A DNA stretch of 64,000 nt. Source: Rhizobium sp. 007. GTDB taxonomy: Bacteria > Pseudomonadota > Alphaproteobacteria > Rhizobiales > Rhizobiaceae. Location: positions 1,550,001 to 1,614,000 of the forward strand of contig NZ_CP064188.1 in NCBI RefSeq assembly GCF_015353075.1. The letters are read 5' to 3'. Each line of letters starts with the position of its first letter. Position 1 is the stretch's first letter. This document shows, one piece after another, positions 19,113 through 28,406 of the stretch. The notes under the pieces are model-generated. The model saw nothing but the letters and a program-made list of their open reading frames with translations, made no database searches and was not told where the DNA came from. Made by a program: the position numbers and the translations under genes.

Positions 19113-20189
19113 TTAGAGCCGCGCTTCGAGGATCAGGTTGAACGGCGTTTCCATGGCGCGGCGGAAACGGGTGAAGCCCGCCTTGCGGAAGACTCCTGCC
19201 AGGCGGGCTTCGCCGGCCTGCGCACCAAGTACCATACGGCCGCCATCTGCAATTGCGTGGGCGCAGCAGATCGTCGTGGAAGCCGCATAATACATTCTGG
19301 CAACCGGCGAGATATTGTCTTCCACCCGATCGTTGGCGAAGGGTTCCACGAGTACGACCGTACCATCTGGTGCAATCGCCTTAGCGGCATGTGCGGCCGC
19401 GGCAACGGGATCTCCCATATCGTGCAGGCAATCGAAGAAGCAGATCAGGTCGTAGCCGGTTCCTGGATAGTTGTCGGCCGGAGCTGCCGCGAACGTTGCC
19501 TGCTCCGAAACGCCTGTCATGGTGGCAACCTTCCGGGCTTCGATCAGGGAGCCCTGATGAGTGTCGAAGCCACAAAATCTCGAAGCCGGAAATGCCTTGG
19601 CCATGAGGGCGGTGGAATGTCCGTGTCCGCAGCCGATATCGGCCACAAATGCCCCGGCCTTGAGCTTTTCGACGACTCCATCGAGAGCCGGCAGCCATTC
19701 GGCGACCAAGCTTGCCTTGTACGCATTGCGGTAGAAGGCGGCAACTCCGCAATAGAGACGTCCGTCATGGTCGCCCCACGGTACGCCGTTGCCAGTGCGG
19801 AAGGCCTCTACCGCCTTGTCCTCGTCCGCCCACATTGAAGCAGGGACTGCCCAGGCGTTAGGAATGAAGACAGGGCTATCCTCGTCGGCAAGGACAAGCG
19901 CTTGCTCCGGCGTGAGCTCATATGTACCGCTGATCGCGTGGTAAGCGACATAGCCGCCAGCGACCTGCGAATTGAGCCATTCGCGAACGTAGCGTTCGGC
20001 GCATCCGGCGCGGCGGGCAAGCTCGTGCGATGTAAGCGGGCCTGCTTCGGCCATTGTCTTATAAAGGCCGAGCCGGTTTCCAAGACTCACCATCACGCCG
20101 CCATAGCCGGCCGAAAGATCTCCGACCACGCGCGAAAGAAGCGTATCTAGCTTTGCCGAATCGATCGTGCTGATTTGGACATGTCCCAT
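19113..20189 (-). CDS. Class I SAM-dependent methyltransferase with N-terminal winged helix
   Basis: A 358-residue protein. The N-terminal 100 residues form a winged-helix dimerisation domain (LGLYKTMAEAGPLTSHELARRAGCAE..YVREWL), as in O-methyltransferases of the hydroxyindole/ubiquinone type. The SAM-binding motif I is VADIGCGHGHST, followed by CGFDTHQGSLIEAR and later DGTVVLVEPF. Similar bacterial proteins are annotated only as class I methyltransferases. The ATG at 20189 has AGGGGA upstream and replaces a TTG six codons earlier. It is divergent from the GlxA-type regulator gene 180 bp away, which may control it. The substrate is unknown. Confidence 0.8.
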   Translation of the reverse strand: MGHVQISTIDSAKLDTLLSRVVGDLSAGYGGVMVSLGNRLGLYKTMAEAGPLTSHELARRAGCAERYVREWLNSQVAGGYVAYHAISGTYELTPEQALVLADEDSPVFIPNAWAVPASMWADEDKAVEAFRTGNGVPWGDHDGRLYCGVAAFYRNAYKASLVAEWLPALDGVVEKLKAGAFVADIGCGHGHSTALMAKAFPASRFCGFDTHQGSLIEARKVATMTGVSEQATFAAAPADNYPGTGYDLICFFDCLHDMGDPVAAAAHAAKAIAPDGTVVLVEPFANDRVEDNISPVARMYYAASTTICCAHAIADGGRMVLGAQAGEARLAGVFRKAGFTRFRRAMETPFNLILEARL

Positions 20190-20368
20190 TTCAATTCCCC
20201 TGTTCAAAAGCCTTCGGAAGCGGAGGGCGGGGAGAGCATCGCAGTTTTAGGGAGTGCCCGGCAGAGCGGAACTGTCCAGAAACGGGCCGATCGTGCCACA
20301 TCACCGGGGCGTGGCGCGGTTGCCCCATCCGCGTTATCGTGTCGTCCTTGCGTCAAAGGAAATCTAAC

Positions 20369-21418
20369 ATGCTGCAAAACGCTGAGCAGACGGGTCCGGA
20401 GCCGCTCCATGTCAGCCTCATCGCTATTCCCGAGGCCGTGGTGTCGACGCTGAGTGGCATCTTCGACGTGATGAACGCCTTTGTTATTATGCCTCCGCTA
20501 GGCGACGCACAGCGCCGCGCGCCACCGTTCCAGGTCGAGATTGTTGGGCTCGAATCCGGGCCGCTGTCGCTTGCCAGTCGCGTCCCCGTCATGGTCCAAC
20601 GCAGCATTGCCGCACTTGATACGACCGACATCATTATCGTCCCTTCCATCCTGCTTGGCCCTGAGGGGTGGCGAAAAGGTCGACACCCGGAACTAGTAGA
20701 ATGGCTGCGAGCCATGCACCGGCGCGGTGCGCTTCTATGCTCGGCTTGCTCCGGCGTTTTCCTGCTCGCCGAAACAGGGCTCTTCGATGGCGCAGAGGCG
20801 ACGGTACATTTCGGTTACGCCAACGCCTTCGCGGCAACTTTTCCGCAGGTCCATATCCACCCTGAGCGGGTTCTGGTCGTTTCGGGCGAGCGCGAAGAAC
20901 TTGTAAGTTCAGGAGCCTCCATGACCTGGCATGATTTGGTCCTCTACCTGATTGCTAGACATGCGGGAGCGACCGCCGCACAGGCAGTTGCGCGCTGCTT
21001 TGCCCTCCAATGGCATCAGGACGGACTTACGCCCTACATGGTATTCGAGGGGCGCAACGATCATGGAGACGTCGCTGTCCAGGCGGCTCAGGAATGGGTG
21101 GCCACGCATTTCCCCGTGGCGAGCCCGCTTGAGGAAATGATCCGCCGCTCCGGACTTGCCGAGCGCACCTTCAAACGCCGTTTCACAGCCGCGACCGGAT
21201 TGAGCCCGATCGCCTACGTGCAGCGCCTAAGGATCGAGGACGCGAAACGCCGTTTGGAGCGGACGGAGGCATCGGTCGACGAGATCGGCTGGCAGGTCGG
21301 TTACGAGGAACCGGCTTTTTTCCGCCGTCTCTTCAAGCGAGTCACCGGCTTGACGCCAGGGGGCTATCGACGGCGTTTCAGAATTCCTGAGTATGCACAG
21401 ACCCGTGTAAGGGATTAA
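20369..21418 (+). CDS. GlxA-type transcriptional regulator (DJ-1/PfpI plus AraC domains)
   Basis: A 349-residue regulator. The N-terminal half is a DJ-1/PfpI-like domain (residues about 10-190, with LLCSACSGVFLLAETGLFDG around the nucleophile elbow). The C-terminal 100 residues carry an AraC-type DNA-binding domain (SGLAERTFKRRFTAATG and VDEIGWQVGYEEPAFFRRLFKRVTG). This domain order is that of the GlxA/FtrA family, which includes regulators of amine or carnitine catabolism. The ATG at 20369 follows AAAGGAAA at good spacing. It is divergent from the methyltransferase gene, its most likely target. The inducer is not known. Confidence 0.88.
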   Translation: MLQNAEQTGPEPLHVSLIAIPEAVVSTLSGIFDVMNAFVIMPPLGDAQRRAPPFQVEIVGLESGPLSLASRVPVMVQRSIAALDTTDIIIVPSILLGPEGWRKGRHPELVEWLRAMHRRGALLCSACSGVFLLAETGLFDGAEATVHFGYANAFAATFPQVHIHPERVLVVSGEREELVSSGASMTWHDLVLYLIARHAGATAAQAVARCFALQWHQDGLTPYMVFEGRNDHGDVAVQAAQEWVATHFPVASPLEEMIRRSGLAERTFKRRFTAATGLSPIAYVQRLRIEDAKRRLERTEASVDEIGWQVGYEEPAFFRRLFKRVTGLTPGGYRRRFRIPEYAQTRVRD

Positions 21419-21624
21419 GGTGCTCGACTAGGCCGTTCGGCACGTTACACTTGTTTCCGGCAAATTCCGCACTATCGCTCAGGCTGTCGGAATTCCCAGC
21501 CGGAGATATCGGTAACACGTTTCGATCTTCGCGGCAGGTGTCGATGCCGTTGTGCCGGTAGCTCTAAGCTCAAGCAAGACCGGTGACAGACCTTCAGGAA
21601 AATGACGGGCGCACAGGACATTCC

Positions 21625-22084
21625 ATGCTTTACGCCATCCTATCACGAAGAAAGTGGTCGAATCCTGGACCAAAGAGGAGGATGCGGCGCTGATGAGCGA
21701 ACTGCTCCAGGTCAATGATCGCCTCGTCGAGGAGAAGCATTTAGGACCGGCTGCGCGGCTTGGCCCGACGGGGCGCGCCGTGACCTTGCGGGGGGACGGG
21801 TGCCGGCATGATCTCCGACGGCCCTTTGCTGAAACCAAGGAGCAATTGCTCGGCTTCTACGTCGTGGATTATCCAACGCTTGAGGCAGCCGTCGCCGCAG
21901 CGCGCGACCTGCGCCGCGCCATCCCTCCGCGGTCTACGAAATCCGGCCGATCTCGCTTTCTCTCCCTGGTGCGCCACTGGCATCGCGGGACGAGGGTTGG
22001 GTGGGCGTGCGCGCCGCAGCATTTTACCCCACGCTGCGACGCCTGGCGCGACACGTTCCTGGGCAAAGGCCGCAAAGACATTAA
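21625..22084 (+). pseudogene. Frameshifted YCII-related domain protein
   Basis: Pieces of one YCII-family protein lie in successive frames. MLYAIL begins at 21625; after a frame change VVESWTKEEDAALMSELL and LGPAARLGPTGRAVTLRG follow; then the conserved PFAETKEQLLGFYVVD; and after another frame change AVYEIRPISLSLPG. At least two or three frameshifts are needed, so the gene cannot make the full protein. YCII-domain proteins are small ferredoxin-like-fold proteins, often located beside ECF sigma factors in this lineage. None is seen here. The bases between 21419 and 21624 hold nothing recognisable. Confidence 0.6.
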
Positions 22085-22144
22085 ATGGGCCGCCATCTGC
22101 CAAAGAGCCAGCTCTATCTGTTGGGTGGAAGCGATTCCGCCGTA

Positions 22145-22399
22145 TTAGCAGCGCGCCTCGTAGGTCCGTCCATAGCGATCTCGATACACGCAGTAGCCGC
22201 GACGTTCGGTCGAGCGGCCAATCAGGGCGCCGGCGACGCCGCCGGCGACGGCTCCGACCGCAGCACCTTCCCAGCTATTGCTGACGGCCCCGCCGATAAC
22301 TGCTCCGGTGCCGGCCCCAATGGCCGTTCCCTTCTCCGTCGCTGTGCAAGATGCCAGGGCACCAACGAAGGCACTCGCAATGACAATTTTTCTCATCAT
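22145..22399 (-). CDS. Small glycine-zipper lipoprotein
   Basis: An 84-residue protein with a lipoprotein signal (VGALASCTAT, Cys at position 18) and a glycine-zipper region (AIGAGTGAVIGGAVSNSW, then GAAVGAVAGGVAGALIG). The end is CVYRDRYGRTYEARC. This is the pattern of small rhizobial outer-membrane or periplasmic lipoproteins related to the glycine-zipper 2TM/17-kDa antigen group. GGAGG lies 8 nt upstream of the start. The next gene, encoding a small membrane protein, lies 26 bp upstream on the same strand, so the two probably form an operon. Function unknown. Confidence 0.8.
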   Translation of the reverse strand: MMRKIVIASAFVGALASCTATEKGTAIGAGTGAVIGGAVSNSWEGAAVGAVAGGVAGALIGRSTERRGYCVYRDRYGRTYEARC

Positions 22400-22425
22400 T
22401 TTGAACGCCTCCTTATCTGCCGATA

Positions 22426-22740
22426 CTACTGCTGCGCGGGAGAGGCCGGCGGCGTAGCCGGTGCCGGCGTCGCGTTGTTATCAGCTGGTGCCATCGGCTT
22501 TGCCGGACCAGGGGTTGGCTCAGAATTCGTCGTGGATGCCGTGGGCTGCGGATCCGTATCCGGAGCACCGCTCCACAGTGTGTAGGCAACCGCAATCACG
22601 GCGATTGCTGCAATGGCGGCGGCCCAGCCCACCCATGCGCTGGATCGGGTGTGCTCCACCGGTGTCGTGCGGAGGTCCAGATCGGGGTTCGGGGTCGTTG
22701 TGCGATTAGGATCGTTCGGATTATTAGGGTCGTACGTCAT
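22426..22740 (-). CDS. Small single-span membrane protein with Pro/Thr-rich tail
   Basis: A 104-residue protein. It begins with an Asn/Pro-rich segment (MTYDPNNPNDPN), has one hydrophobic helix (WVGWAAAIAAIAVIAVAYTLW, about residues 36-56) and ends in a Pro/Ala/Thr-rich tail probably exposed to the periplasm. The ATG at 22740 has GCGGAG upstream; a longer frame runs into an upstream region without a ribosome site. It lies just before the glycine-zipper lipoprotein gene. I do not recognise a named family. Confidence 0.6.
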   Translation of the reverse strand: MTYDPNNPNDPNRTTTPNPDLDLRTTPVEHTRSSAWVGWAAAIAAIAVIAVAYTLWSGAPDTDPQPTASTTNSEPTPGPAKPMAPADNNATPAPATPPASPAQQ

Positions 22741-22975
22741 CTTCATTCTCCGCTTTCTGATGAATAAGGAAGCGTTGGATGGCTTTTTTGTTCCGCTAGC
22801 GCGCCGGCCCGATCTCCTGTGTCGGACTTTAGTCCCAGATCGATCGGACTTTGGCCCCATGAAAGACCAAGTCCAAAGTCCTTCTGAATTTCAGACTGTG
22901 GTCCCGGATCGGGAACGTCATTCACTGCCCGGCATTGGGGTGGCGTGCCGGAAGAACGGTCAAAGGAGGTTTGCA

Positions 22976-23146
22976 ATGAAGGACGATGGATCCACCCGTG
23001 GCAAAAGTGGCTGGAGCGTGGCGGCCGTCGTCATTGTCATCGCCCTTGCCGCCTTGCTCCACGTCTATGGTCAACTCCTGTCGGGCGACAGCGAGCAATT
23101 GACGAGGAGTCTTCGTGAAGCCGCGGCCACCGCCGATGGAGGCTAA
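22976..23146 (+). CDS. Very small single-span membrane protein
   Basis: A 56-residue ORF with a strong ribosome site (AAAGGAGG, 6 nt before ATG). It has a short hydrophilic N-terminus (MKDDGSTRGKSG), one hydrophobic helix (VAAVVIVIALAALLHVYG) and an acidic C-terminus. The ribosome site and the clean membrane helix favour a real gene. Family and function unknown. Confidence 0.5.
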   Translation: MKDDGSTRGKSGWSVAAVVIVIALAALLHVYGQLLSGDSEQLTRSLREAAATADGG

Positions 23147-23472
23147 CGGGATCGAGAAGCACACGAGTTGACCCGCGGGGGCTGTTCAATCTCATCCATC
23201 CTTCGGTCGACTTTTCGATTGGTTGGCGACGAAGTGCGACAGCTCATTCTAGTCGTTGCAGCTCAAGACGGGTGTTGCTATGAACGATCTAGTGTTCATT
23301 CAATCATAGTTCGGGACCAGTGTCTGAGGCCCCGTCGGCATGAAAGAGGCCGCCGCACGCGCTGAGCGAACGCAGCACCGAGATGCAGGTGATGATCGAG
23401 GGACAGTTAAACGCCTAGACTTCGGCACCTCAGATCCTAACGACGGTCCGATCCGCGGTCGCAACAACTGCC
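23147..23472. other. Intergenic stretch without recognisable gene
   Basis: These 326 bp separate the 56-residue membrane protein gene from the DUF2380-like gene. Only short frames without ribosome sites are present, and no clear promoter or repeat was seen. Confidence 0.5.
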
Positions 23473-24012
23473 TTACGGAATGCAGTTCTTTTCAATGTCA
23501 TTTGCCACAAATCTTGCAGCACGGTTCCAGGCTTCGCCTGTGTCGCCTCGATACGTTATAAACCGGTCGCAGGTGGGCTTGTTGGTGTGGATGTCCAACA
23601 GGACATACTTCGCCCAGCCCACCAAGGTGCTCATCTTGTGAATCTCGCCTATCAGCAAGTAATTCGCGCCAGCCGTTTTCGCCTCTTTCGAAAGCTCCGC
23701 GATCCCCGGTTCGCGCGCCGTGCACCGCCCATTCTGGCAAGCCAACGAAGTGATGCTGATCTTGCTACGTTTCGAGAGACTGTCGCGTAGGGTTGAGACA
23801 AACGCCGTCAACCGAGCATCGTGGTCGCCGAGCTGGTGACCAGCTTCGCCGGACGTGTCCCTAAAGTCAAAATTGGCAACGGCTACCGTTAACGGTTCAA
23901 TCGTGTCGGCAACGGCGACTGATGCAAGGGCGCTGGCACCCGCCAACGCTGTGGCGGCCCACCAACCTGGGAAGCACCATCTCCTTGCAACGTTAAAGCT
24001 CGCTTTTACCAC
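23473..24012 (-). CDS. Secreted DUF2380/DUF3280-like protein
   Basis: A 179-residue protein with an export signal (WWAATALAGASALASVAVA before ADT). The mature part begins VAVANFDFRDTSGE and contains RLTAFVSTLRDSL, CQNGRCT and GANYLLIGEIHKMSTLVGWAKYVLLDI. This pattern matches a family of periplasmic proteins of unknown function common in rhizobia (DUF2380 or the related DUF3280); the call is from memory of the family. Several cysteines may form disulfides. The GTG start at 24012 follows GGGAGGAG, better than an upstream TTG. Role unknown. Confidence 0.6.
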   Translation of the reverse strand: MVKASFNVARRWCFPGWWAATALAGASALASVAVADTIEPLTVAVANFDFRDTSGEAGHQLGDHDARLTAFVSTLRDSLSKRSKISITSLACQNGRCTAREPGIAELSKEAKTAGANYLLIGEIHKMSTLVGWAKYVLLDIHTNKPTCDRFITYRGDTGEAWNRAARFVANDIEKNCIP

Positions 24013-24244
24013 GTGCTCCTCCCAACTTAAATTTGACGCCAAGCCAGGGGCAGCGTCCTATGTTGCCTCACGCGAGATGAACGCCGCTGCCATGCCAACG
24101 CGTTCAGTAACCGGAAGTCTGGTGCAAGGATCGGCCACGATAGCCGCCCGTGACCAGCGCCACCATCCTCGATCTAGCCATTGCGCTATGACGGCGTCTC
24201 CTCGTAAGAAATCGCCTTCCGGGTAAGTCGGCTTGGACGAAAAC

Positions 24245-25294
24245 TCAGTTCAGTCGCTGGCCGCCACTTGCGAAGAGGTGGATATTGGCGAGTTCCGGAC
24301 GGACGCGGATCGTCGCGCGGGTTGAGAGCGATACGCGCTCTCGAAAGACGCCTTTGACCTGCGTTTCACCGAGCTTCATCGTTACCTGTGTCTCCGAACC
24401 CATCGGCTCGACGAGCGCGACCTCCGCCGGCACGCCGTTATCGTCGAGAGCAAAATGCTCGGGCCGGATGCCGTAAACCGCCTTGCGGTCACTGAACTCG
24501 TGGGCGGCTTGCGGAAGCGGCAGCAGTATGCCGGGTGCGGCGAAACCCGTCGACGTGATCGTGCCGGATAGGAAATTCATGGCCGGCGAGCCGATAAAAC
24601 CTGCCACGAACTGGTTGGCGGGCCGGTCGTAAAGATCGAGCGGGGCGCCGATCTGCTCCACCCGCCCGCTATTCAGCACGACGATCTTGTCGGCCATGGT
24701 CATGGCCTCCACCTGGTCATGGGTGACATAGATGGTCGTGGTCTTGAGCTTCTGGTGCAGGCTCTTGATCTCGCCGCGCATGACGACCCGGAGCTTCGCA
24801 TCAAGGTTCGACAGCGGTTCGTCGAACAAGAAGACCTGTGGGTTTCGGACAATCGCCCGGCCCATGGCGACGCGCTGGCGCTGGCCGCCGGAAAGCTGGC
24901 GCGGATAGCGATCGAGCAGATGCGACAGGCCGAGAATGTCCGCCGCCCACTTCACCCGCTCCGCGATCTCGGCCTTGCCTGTGCCGCGATGTTCCAGCGA
25001 AAAGCCCATATTGGTCGCGACGGTCATATGCGGATAAAGTGCATAGTTCTGGAAGACCATGGCGATGTCGCGATCCTTCGGGTCGAGGTCGTTGACCACA
25101 CGCCCGCCGATTTTGATATCTCCGCCGGTGATCGTTTCCAGCCCGGCGATCATGCGCAGAAGCGTGGACTTGCCGCAGCCGGATGGACCGACCAGCACCA
25201 CGAATTCGCCGTCGCTTATGCCGAGATCGACACCGTGGATGATGTCGACGGCGCCATAACTCTTGCGGACACGGGAAAGGGTAACTTCAGCCAT
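24245..25294 (-). CDS. Sugar ABC transporter ATP-binding protein (UgpC/MalK type)
   Basis: A 349-residue ATPase of the CUT1 type. Walker A is GPSGCGKST, the signature is [19 protein letters not shown], Walker B is [12 protein letters not shown], and the H-loop is [11 protein letters not shown]. The C-terminal third is the TOBE/regulatory domain ([10 protein letters not shown]). It energises the two permeases encoded just upstream. This is the last gene of the minus-strand operon; 202 bp of unremarkable sequence follow before the DUF2380-like gene. UgpC-type ATPases may serve several transporters. Confidence 0.92.
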   Translation of the reverse strand: MAEVTLSRVRKSYGAVDIIHGVDLGISDGEFVVLVGPSGCGKSTLLRMIAGLETITGGDIKIGGRVVNDLDPKDRDIAMVFQNYALYPHMTVATNMGFSLEHRGTGKAEIAERVKWAADILGLSHLLDRYPRQLSGGQRQRVAMGRAIVRNPQVFLFDEPLSNLDAKLRVVMRGEIKSLHQKLKTTTIYVTHDQVEAMTMADKIVVLNSGRVEQIGAPLDLYDRPANQFVAGFIGSPAMNFLSGTITSTGFAAPGILLPLPQAAHEFSDRKAVYGIRPEHFALDDNGVPAEVALVEPMGSETQVTMKLGETQVKGVFRERVSLSTRATIRVRPELANIHLFASGGQRLN

Positions 25295-25313
25295 GAATCA
25301 GGTTTCCGGTTCT

Positions 25314-26156
25314 TCAGCCCTTGAGGCCGGTATGCGCGAGCCCTTCGACGAATTGCTTCTGCGCGATGATGAAGACGATGAGAACGGGGAGCGCCGTCAG
25401 CGTCGCGGCGGCGAGCTGGATGTTCCACATCGGACCGCCATAGGCGTCGGTATATTGGGTCAGCGCCTGAGGCAGGGTGAATTTTTCCGCGCTCGACAGG
25501 AACACGATCGGTTCGAGGAACAGGTTCCACGAATGGAGGAAAGTGAAGATCGCCACTGAGGCGAGCGCCGGTTTCGCCAGCGGCAGAGCGATTTTCCGAA
25601 AGATCTTGAAGCGGCCGAGGCCGTCGACGCGTGCCGCCTCTTCCAGCTCCGCCGGCAGCGTCACGAAGAACTGCCGCATGACGAACGTGGCAAAGACGCT
25701 CGGCGCCCCGAAGATCGGCACAAGGACCAGCGGCCAGTGGGTATTCACCATGCCGGCTTTCAGGAACATCTGGAAAAGCGGCACGATCGTCACCTCAGAC
25801 GGGATAAGCAACCCGAGCAGCACGATCATGAAGATCGTGTTAGCGAAAGGAAATTTAATGCGCGCAAAGGCATAACCAGCCATGGAGGAGACGATCATCG
25901 TGCCGACCGTCACCACCGCGGCAATATAGGCCGAGTTCCAGTATTGCTGCACGAAAGGCTGCAGCTCGAAAACCTTGCGGTAGGTCGTCCAGTCATACCT
26001 TGCCGGAACGAGTTGCGGTGGAAAGGCGAAGATGTCGCTGATCGGTTTCACCGAAGACGTCACCATCCACCAGGTCGGAAAGACGAAGGGGATGAGCAGC
26101 ACGCACATCAACCCGTAGAGAAAAACCTTCATGCGCGGGGAGAACTCAGCTTTCAT
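25314..26156 (-). CDS. Sugar ABC transporter permease, MalG type
   Basis: A 280-residue inner-membrane protein with six predicted helices. The EAA motif that contacts the ATPase is visible as ELEEAARVDGLGRFKIFRKIALPLAKPAL. The N-terminal helix (VFLYGLMCVLLIPFVFPTWWMVTSS) and the absence of a long periplasmic loop fit the MalG subfamily. Its start overlaps the end of the MalF-type gene by 11 bp. Together with the neighbours it forms a CUT1 carbohydrate importer of unknown substrate. Confidence 0.92.
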   Translation of the reverse strand: MKAEFSPRMKVFLYGLMCVLLIPFVFPTWWMVTSSVKPISDIFAFPPQLVPARYDWTTYRKVFELQPFVQQYWNSAYIAAVVTVGTMIVSSMAGYAFARIKFPFANTIFMIVLLGLLIPSEVTIVPLFQMFLKAGMVNTHWPLVLVPIFGAPSVFATFVMRQFFVTLPAELEEAARVDGLGRFKIFRKIALPLAKPALASVAIFTFLHSWNLFLEPIVFLSSAEKFTLPQALTQYTDAYGGPMWNIQLAAATLTALPVLIVFIIAQKQFVEGLAHTGLKG

Positions 26157-27078
26157 AGAAGACGATCCTCTTGCGCATCTGCCACTGGGCGAAGGTCAGC
26201 ACGGCGACGATCGCGAAGAGCAGGATCGACAGCGTCGAGCCATAGCCGAAGAAATGGAACTGGAAGGCCTGCTGGTAGAGGTAATAGACGAGCACCGTCG
26301 TCGAAAGCCCTGGGCCGCCTTGGGTCAGCACCGCGATCTGCGCGAAAACCTGCAGCGATCCGACGATGGTGATGATCGAGGTCAAGACCATCGTCGGGCT
26401 GATCAGCGGCAGGGTGATGCGGCGGAACTGCTTGAAGCGCGGCGCGCCGTCGATCCGCGCAGCCTCGTAGAGCTCGTTCGGCACGCCCTGCAGCGCCGCC
26501 AGGAACAGGATCATGTTGAGGCCGACATTCTTGAAGACCTGCACGACGATGACGGAGATCATCGCGGTCGTTTCCTCGCGAAGCCAGTTCGGCCCTTCGA
26601 TGCCGAAGACCTGCAGTACGCCGTTGATGCCGCCATTCTTCTGAAGCAGGAACCCCCAGACAATTGTCCAGGCAACCAGCGAGACGACGACCGGCGAAAA
26701 GAACAGCGTGCGGAAGATGGCGATGCCTGCGAGCTTCTGGTTGAGGAGAACCGCAAGCAGGAGCGCCAGGGAGAGGTTGAAAACGACGAGCCCGGCGGAA
26801 AAGATCGCGGTCGCCCCCAGGACTTCCAGGAGGTTCGTATCCTCGATCAGCATCCAGTAGTTCTGTGCGCCCGTATAGGTGAAGGTATTGGCAAGCACGT
26901 TCCACTCGTGCAGCGAATACCAGAAGACGAGCCCAAGCGGGATCAGCACGAAGACGACGATGCCGATCAGCTGCGGGGCGATGAAGAGGAAACCAGCGAG
27001 ACTGTCGCGCCGCGCAACCGTCCAGAACGGCGATGAGGAGCGGTCTTCCGCAATTGCGCGATCTTGCGCGACAGCCAT
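26146..27078 (-). CDS. Sugar ABC transporter permease, MalF type
   Basis: A 310-residue permease. The first helix (AGFLFIAPQLIGIVVFVLIPLGLVFWYSL) and the EAA loop (ELYEAARIDGAPRFKQFRRITLPLISPTM) are typical of the MalF/UgpA group. It precedes the MalG-type gene with an 11-bp overlap and follows the binding-protein gene by 11 bp, showing tight operon packing. Confidence 0.92.
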   Translation of the reverse strand: MAVAQDRAIAEDRSSSPFWTVARRDSLAGFLFIAPQLIGIVVFVLIPLGLVFWYSLHEWNVLANTFTYTGAQNYWMLIEDTNLLEVLGATAIFSAGLVVFNLSLALLLAVLLNQKLAGIAIFRTLFFSPVVVSLVAWTIVWGFLLQKNGGINGVLQVFGIEGPNWLREETTAMISVIVVQVFKNVGLNMILFLAALQGVPNELYEAARIDGAPRFKQFRRITLPLISPTMVLTSIITIVGSLQVFAQIAVLTQGGPGLSTTVLVYYLYQQAFQFHFFGYGSTLSILLFAIVAVLTFAQWQMRKRIVFYES

Positions 27079-27089
27079 CTTACACTCCC

Positions 27090-28373
27090 TTAGCGCTTCA
27101 AGAGTGGGCCGATCTGGCCGCAGATCTTCTGGAGCGCGCCCGGGATATCCGCATCCGGACGCCAGACGGCATCGAGGCCGGAACGAACGGCCTGCTGGAT
27201 CTGCGCAAAGCCGGTGTGTCCGGGGATGACCTTGCCCGTTACAATTCCGGAGATGACGACCTTGTCGATCTGCTCCTGGCTCAGAAGCGGATTGGTCTTC
27301 TTCAGCACTTCAGCATTGAGCAGCGACTTGCGGGCCGACGGGAAGAACTGGCTGAGCTTGGCCGAGTTTTCCGGGCTCGTCATGTAAGCGACGAATTCGG
27401 CGGCCGTCTTGGCGTTTTTCCCGGTCTGCATGACGCCGATACCGGCCTGGCCGATCAGCGCATAGTCACCGGCAGGTCCCTTCGGCAGCGGCACCAGATC
27501 CCAGGAGAAGGGCTTGTCCTTCGGCAGCAGCGAGGCGCGGCTGATCTGCGTGATCGTCATCGCCGCATTGCCGGCGAAGAAATCGACGTTTTCGCCGGGA
27601 CCCGGGATCGCCTTCTTCTTGAAGATCGCCTCATGGATGAAGGTCAGCGCGTCGACCATCGGCTTTTCCGTCATCGTGCAGGTCTTGCCGTCGGCGCTCC
27701 AGGGGGAAGCGCCCCAGCCGTTCCAGATGGAGGCGAGATTCTGCCAGATCTGGTAGTTGAAGTCGCGGACGATCAGGCCGCCCTTGCCATTCTGGCCCAC
27801 GGCTGAAGCTGTGGCGATCGCGTTGTCCCAGGTCCATTGGCCGGCGGCGATGAGCTCGGCAGGCGTCTTCGCACCAGCAGCCTTGATGACGTCGTTGTTG
27901 ACGAACATCGCGAACGGCGAGGTGGAGAAGGGATAGGCGTAGAACTTGCCGTCCTTCGCCCAGCGTTCGGTCGCAGTGGCGCTCACTTCGTCGAGATTGT
28001 AGCCCTGCGTCGCCTTGAGTGTATCGGTGAGCGGATAGAGCGCGCCCGAATTGACGAAGTCATAGGCCGAAGTCTCGAAGATCCAGGCCATGTCCGGCGC
28101 ATTGCCGCCGGCGATCTGGGTGGTCAGCGCGGTGGTGTAGGTGTCGAACGGCAGCGACTCAAAGGTCACCGTGACGTTCGGATGGTCCTTCTTAAACCCG
28201 GCAGCGATCTCGTTGAAGAGCTTCAGATGCGCCTCGTTGGCGCTCCAGATGGTCATTCGCAGGTTGACCGCATCCTGTGCGTTGGCGATGCCGCCCCAAG
28301 GGAGCGCGATGGCGAGCGGCACGGCAACGGCAAGCGCCACCACCTGCGATTTCAGTGTCCTGTGATAATTCAT
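27090..28373 (-). CDS. Sugar ABC transporter substrate-binding protein (family 1)
   Basis: A 427-residue periplasmic protein with an export signal (about residues 1-32, ending IANAQDA). The mature start LRMTIWSANEAHLKLFNEIAAGFKKDHPNVTVTFE is the classic opening of family-1 solute-binding proteins. The ligand region (GGNAPDMAWIFETSAYDFV) and FVAYMTSPENSAK are conserved features. The position between an FAD oxidoreductase gene and the permease genes suggests the ligand is also the oxidoreductase substrate or a precursor. The sugar is not identifiable from sequence alone. Confidence 0.9.
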   Translation of the reverse strand: MNYHRTLKSQVVALAVAVPLAIALPWGGIANAQDAVNLRMTIWSANEAHLKLFNEIAAGFKKDHPNVTVTFESLPFDTYTTALTTQIAGGNAPDMAWIFETSAYDFVNSGALYPLTDTLKATQGYNLDEVSATATERWAKDGKFYAYPFSTSPFAMFVNNDVIKAAGAKTPAELIAAGQWTWDNAIATASAVGQNGKGGLIVRDFNYQIWQNLASIWNGWGASPWSADGKTCTMTEKPMVDALTFIHEAIFKKKAIPGPGENVDFFAGNAAMTITQISRASLLPKDKPFSWDLVPLPKGPAGDYALIGQAGIGVMQTGKNAKTAAEFVAYMTSPENSAKLSQFFPSARKSLLNAEVLKKTNPLLSQEQIDKVVISGIVTGKVIPGHTGFAQIQQAVRSGLDAVWRPDADIPGALQKICGQIGPLLKR

Positions 28374-28406
28374 TCCCGTTCCTCCTCCTAAGATCGGTTT
28401 GCTTGG

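Noticed and set aside
26131..27036. Plus-strand frame of 301 codons over the sugar permease genes
   Set aside because: Extremely charged composition typical of an antisense frame over membrane-protein genes; the minus-strand permeases are clear.
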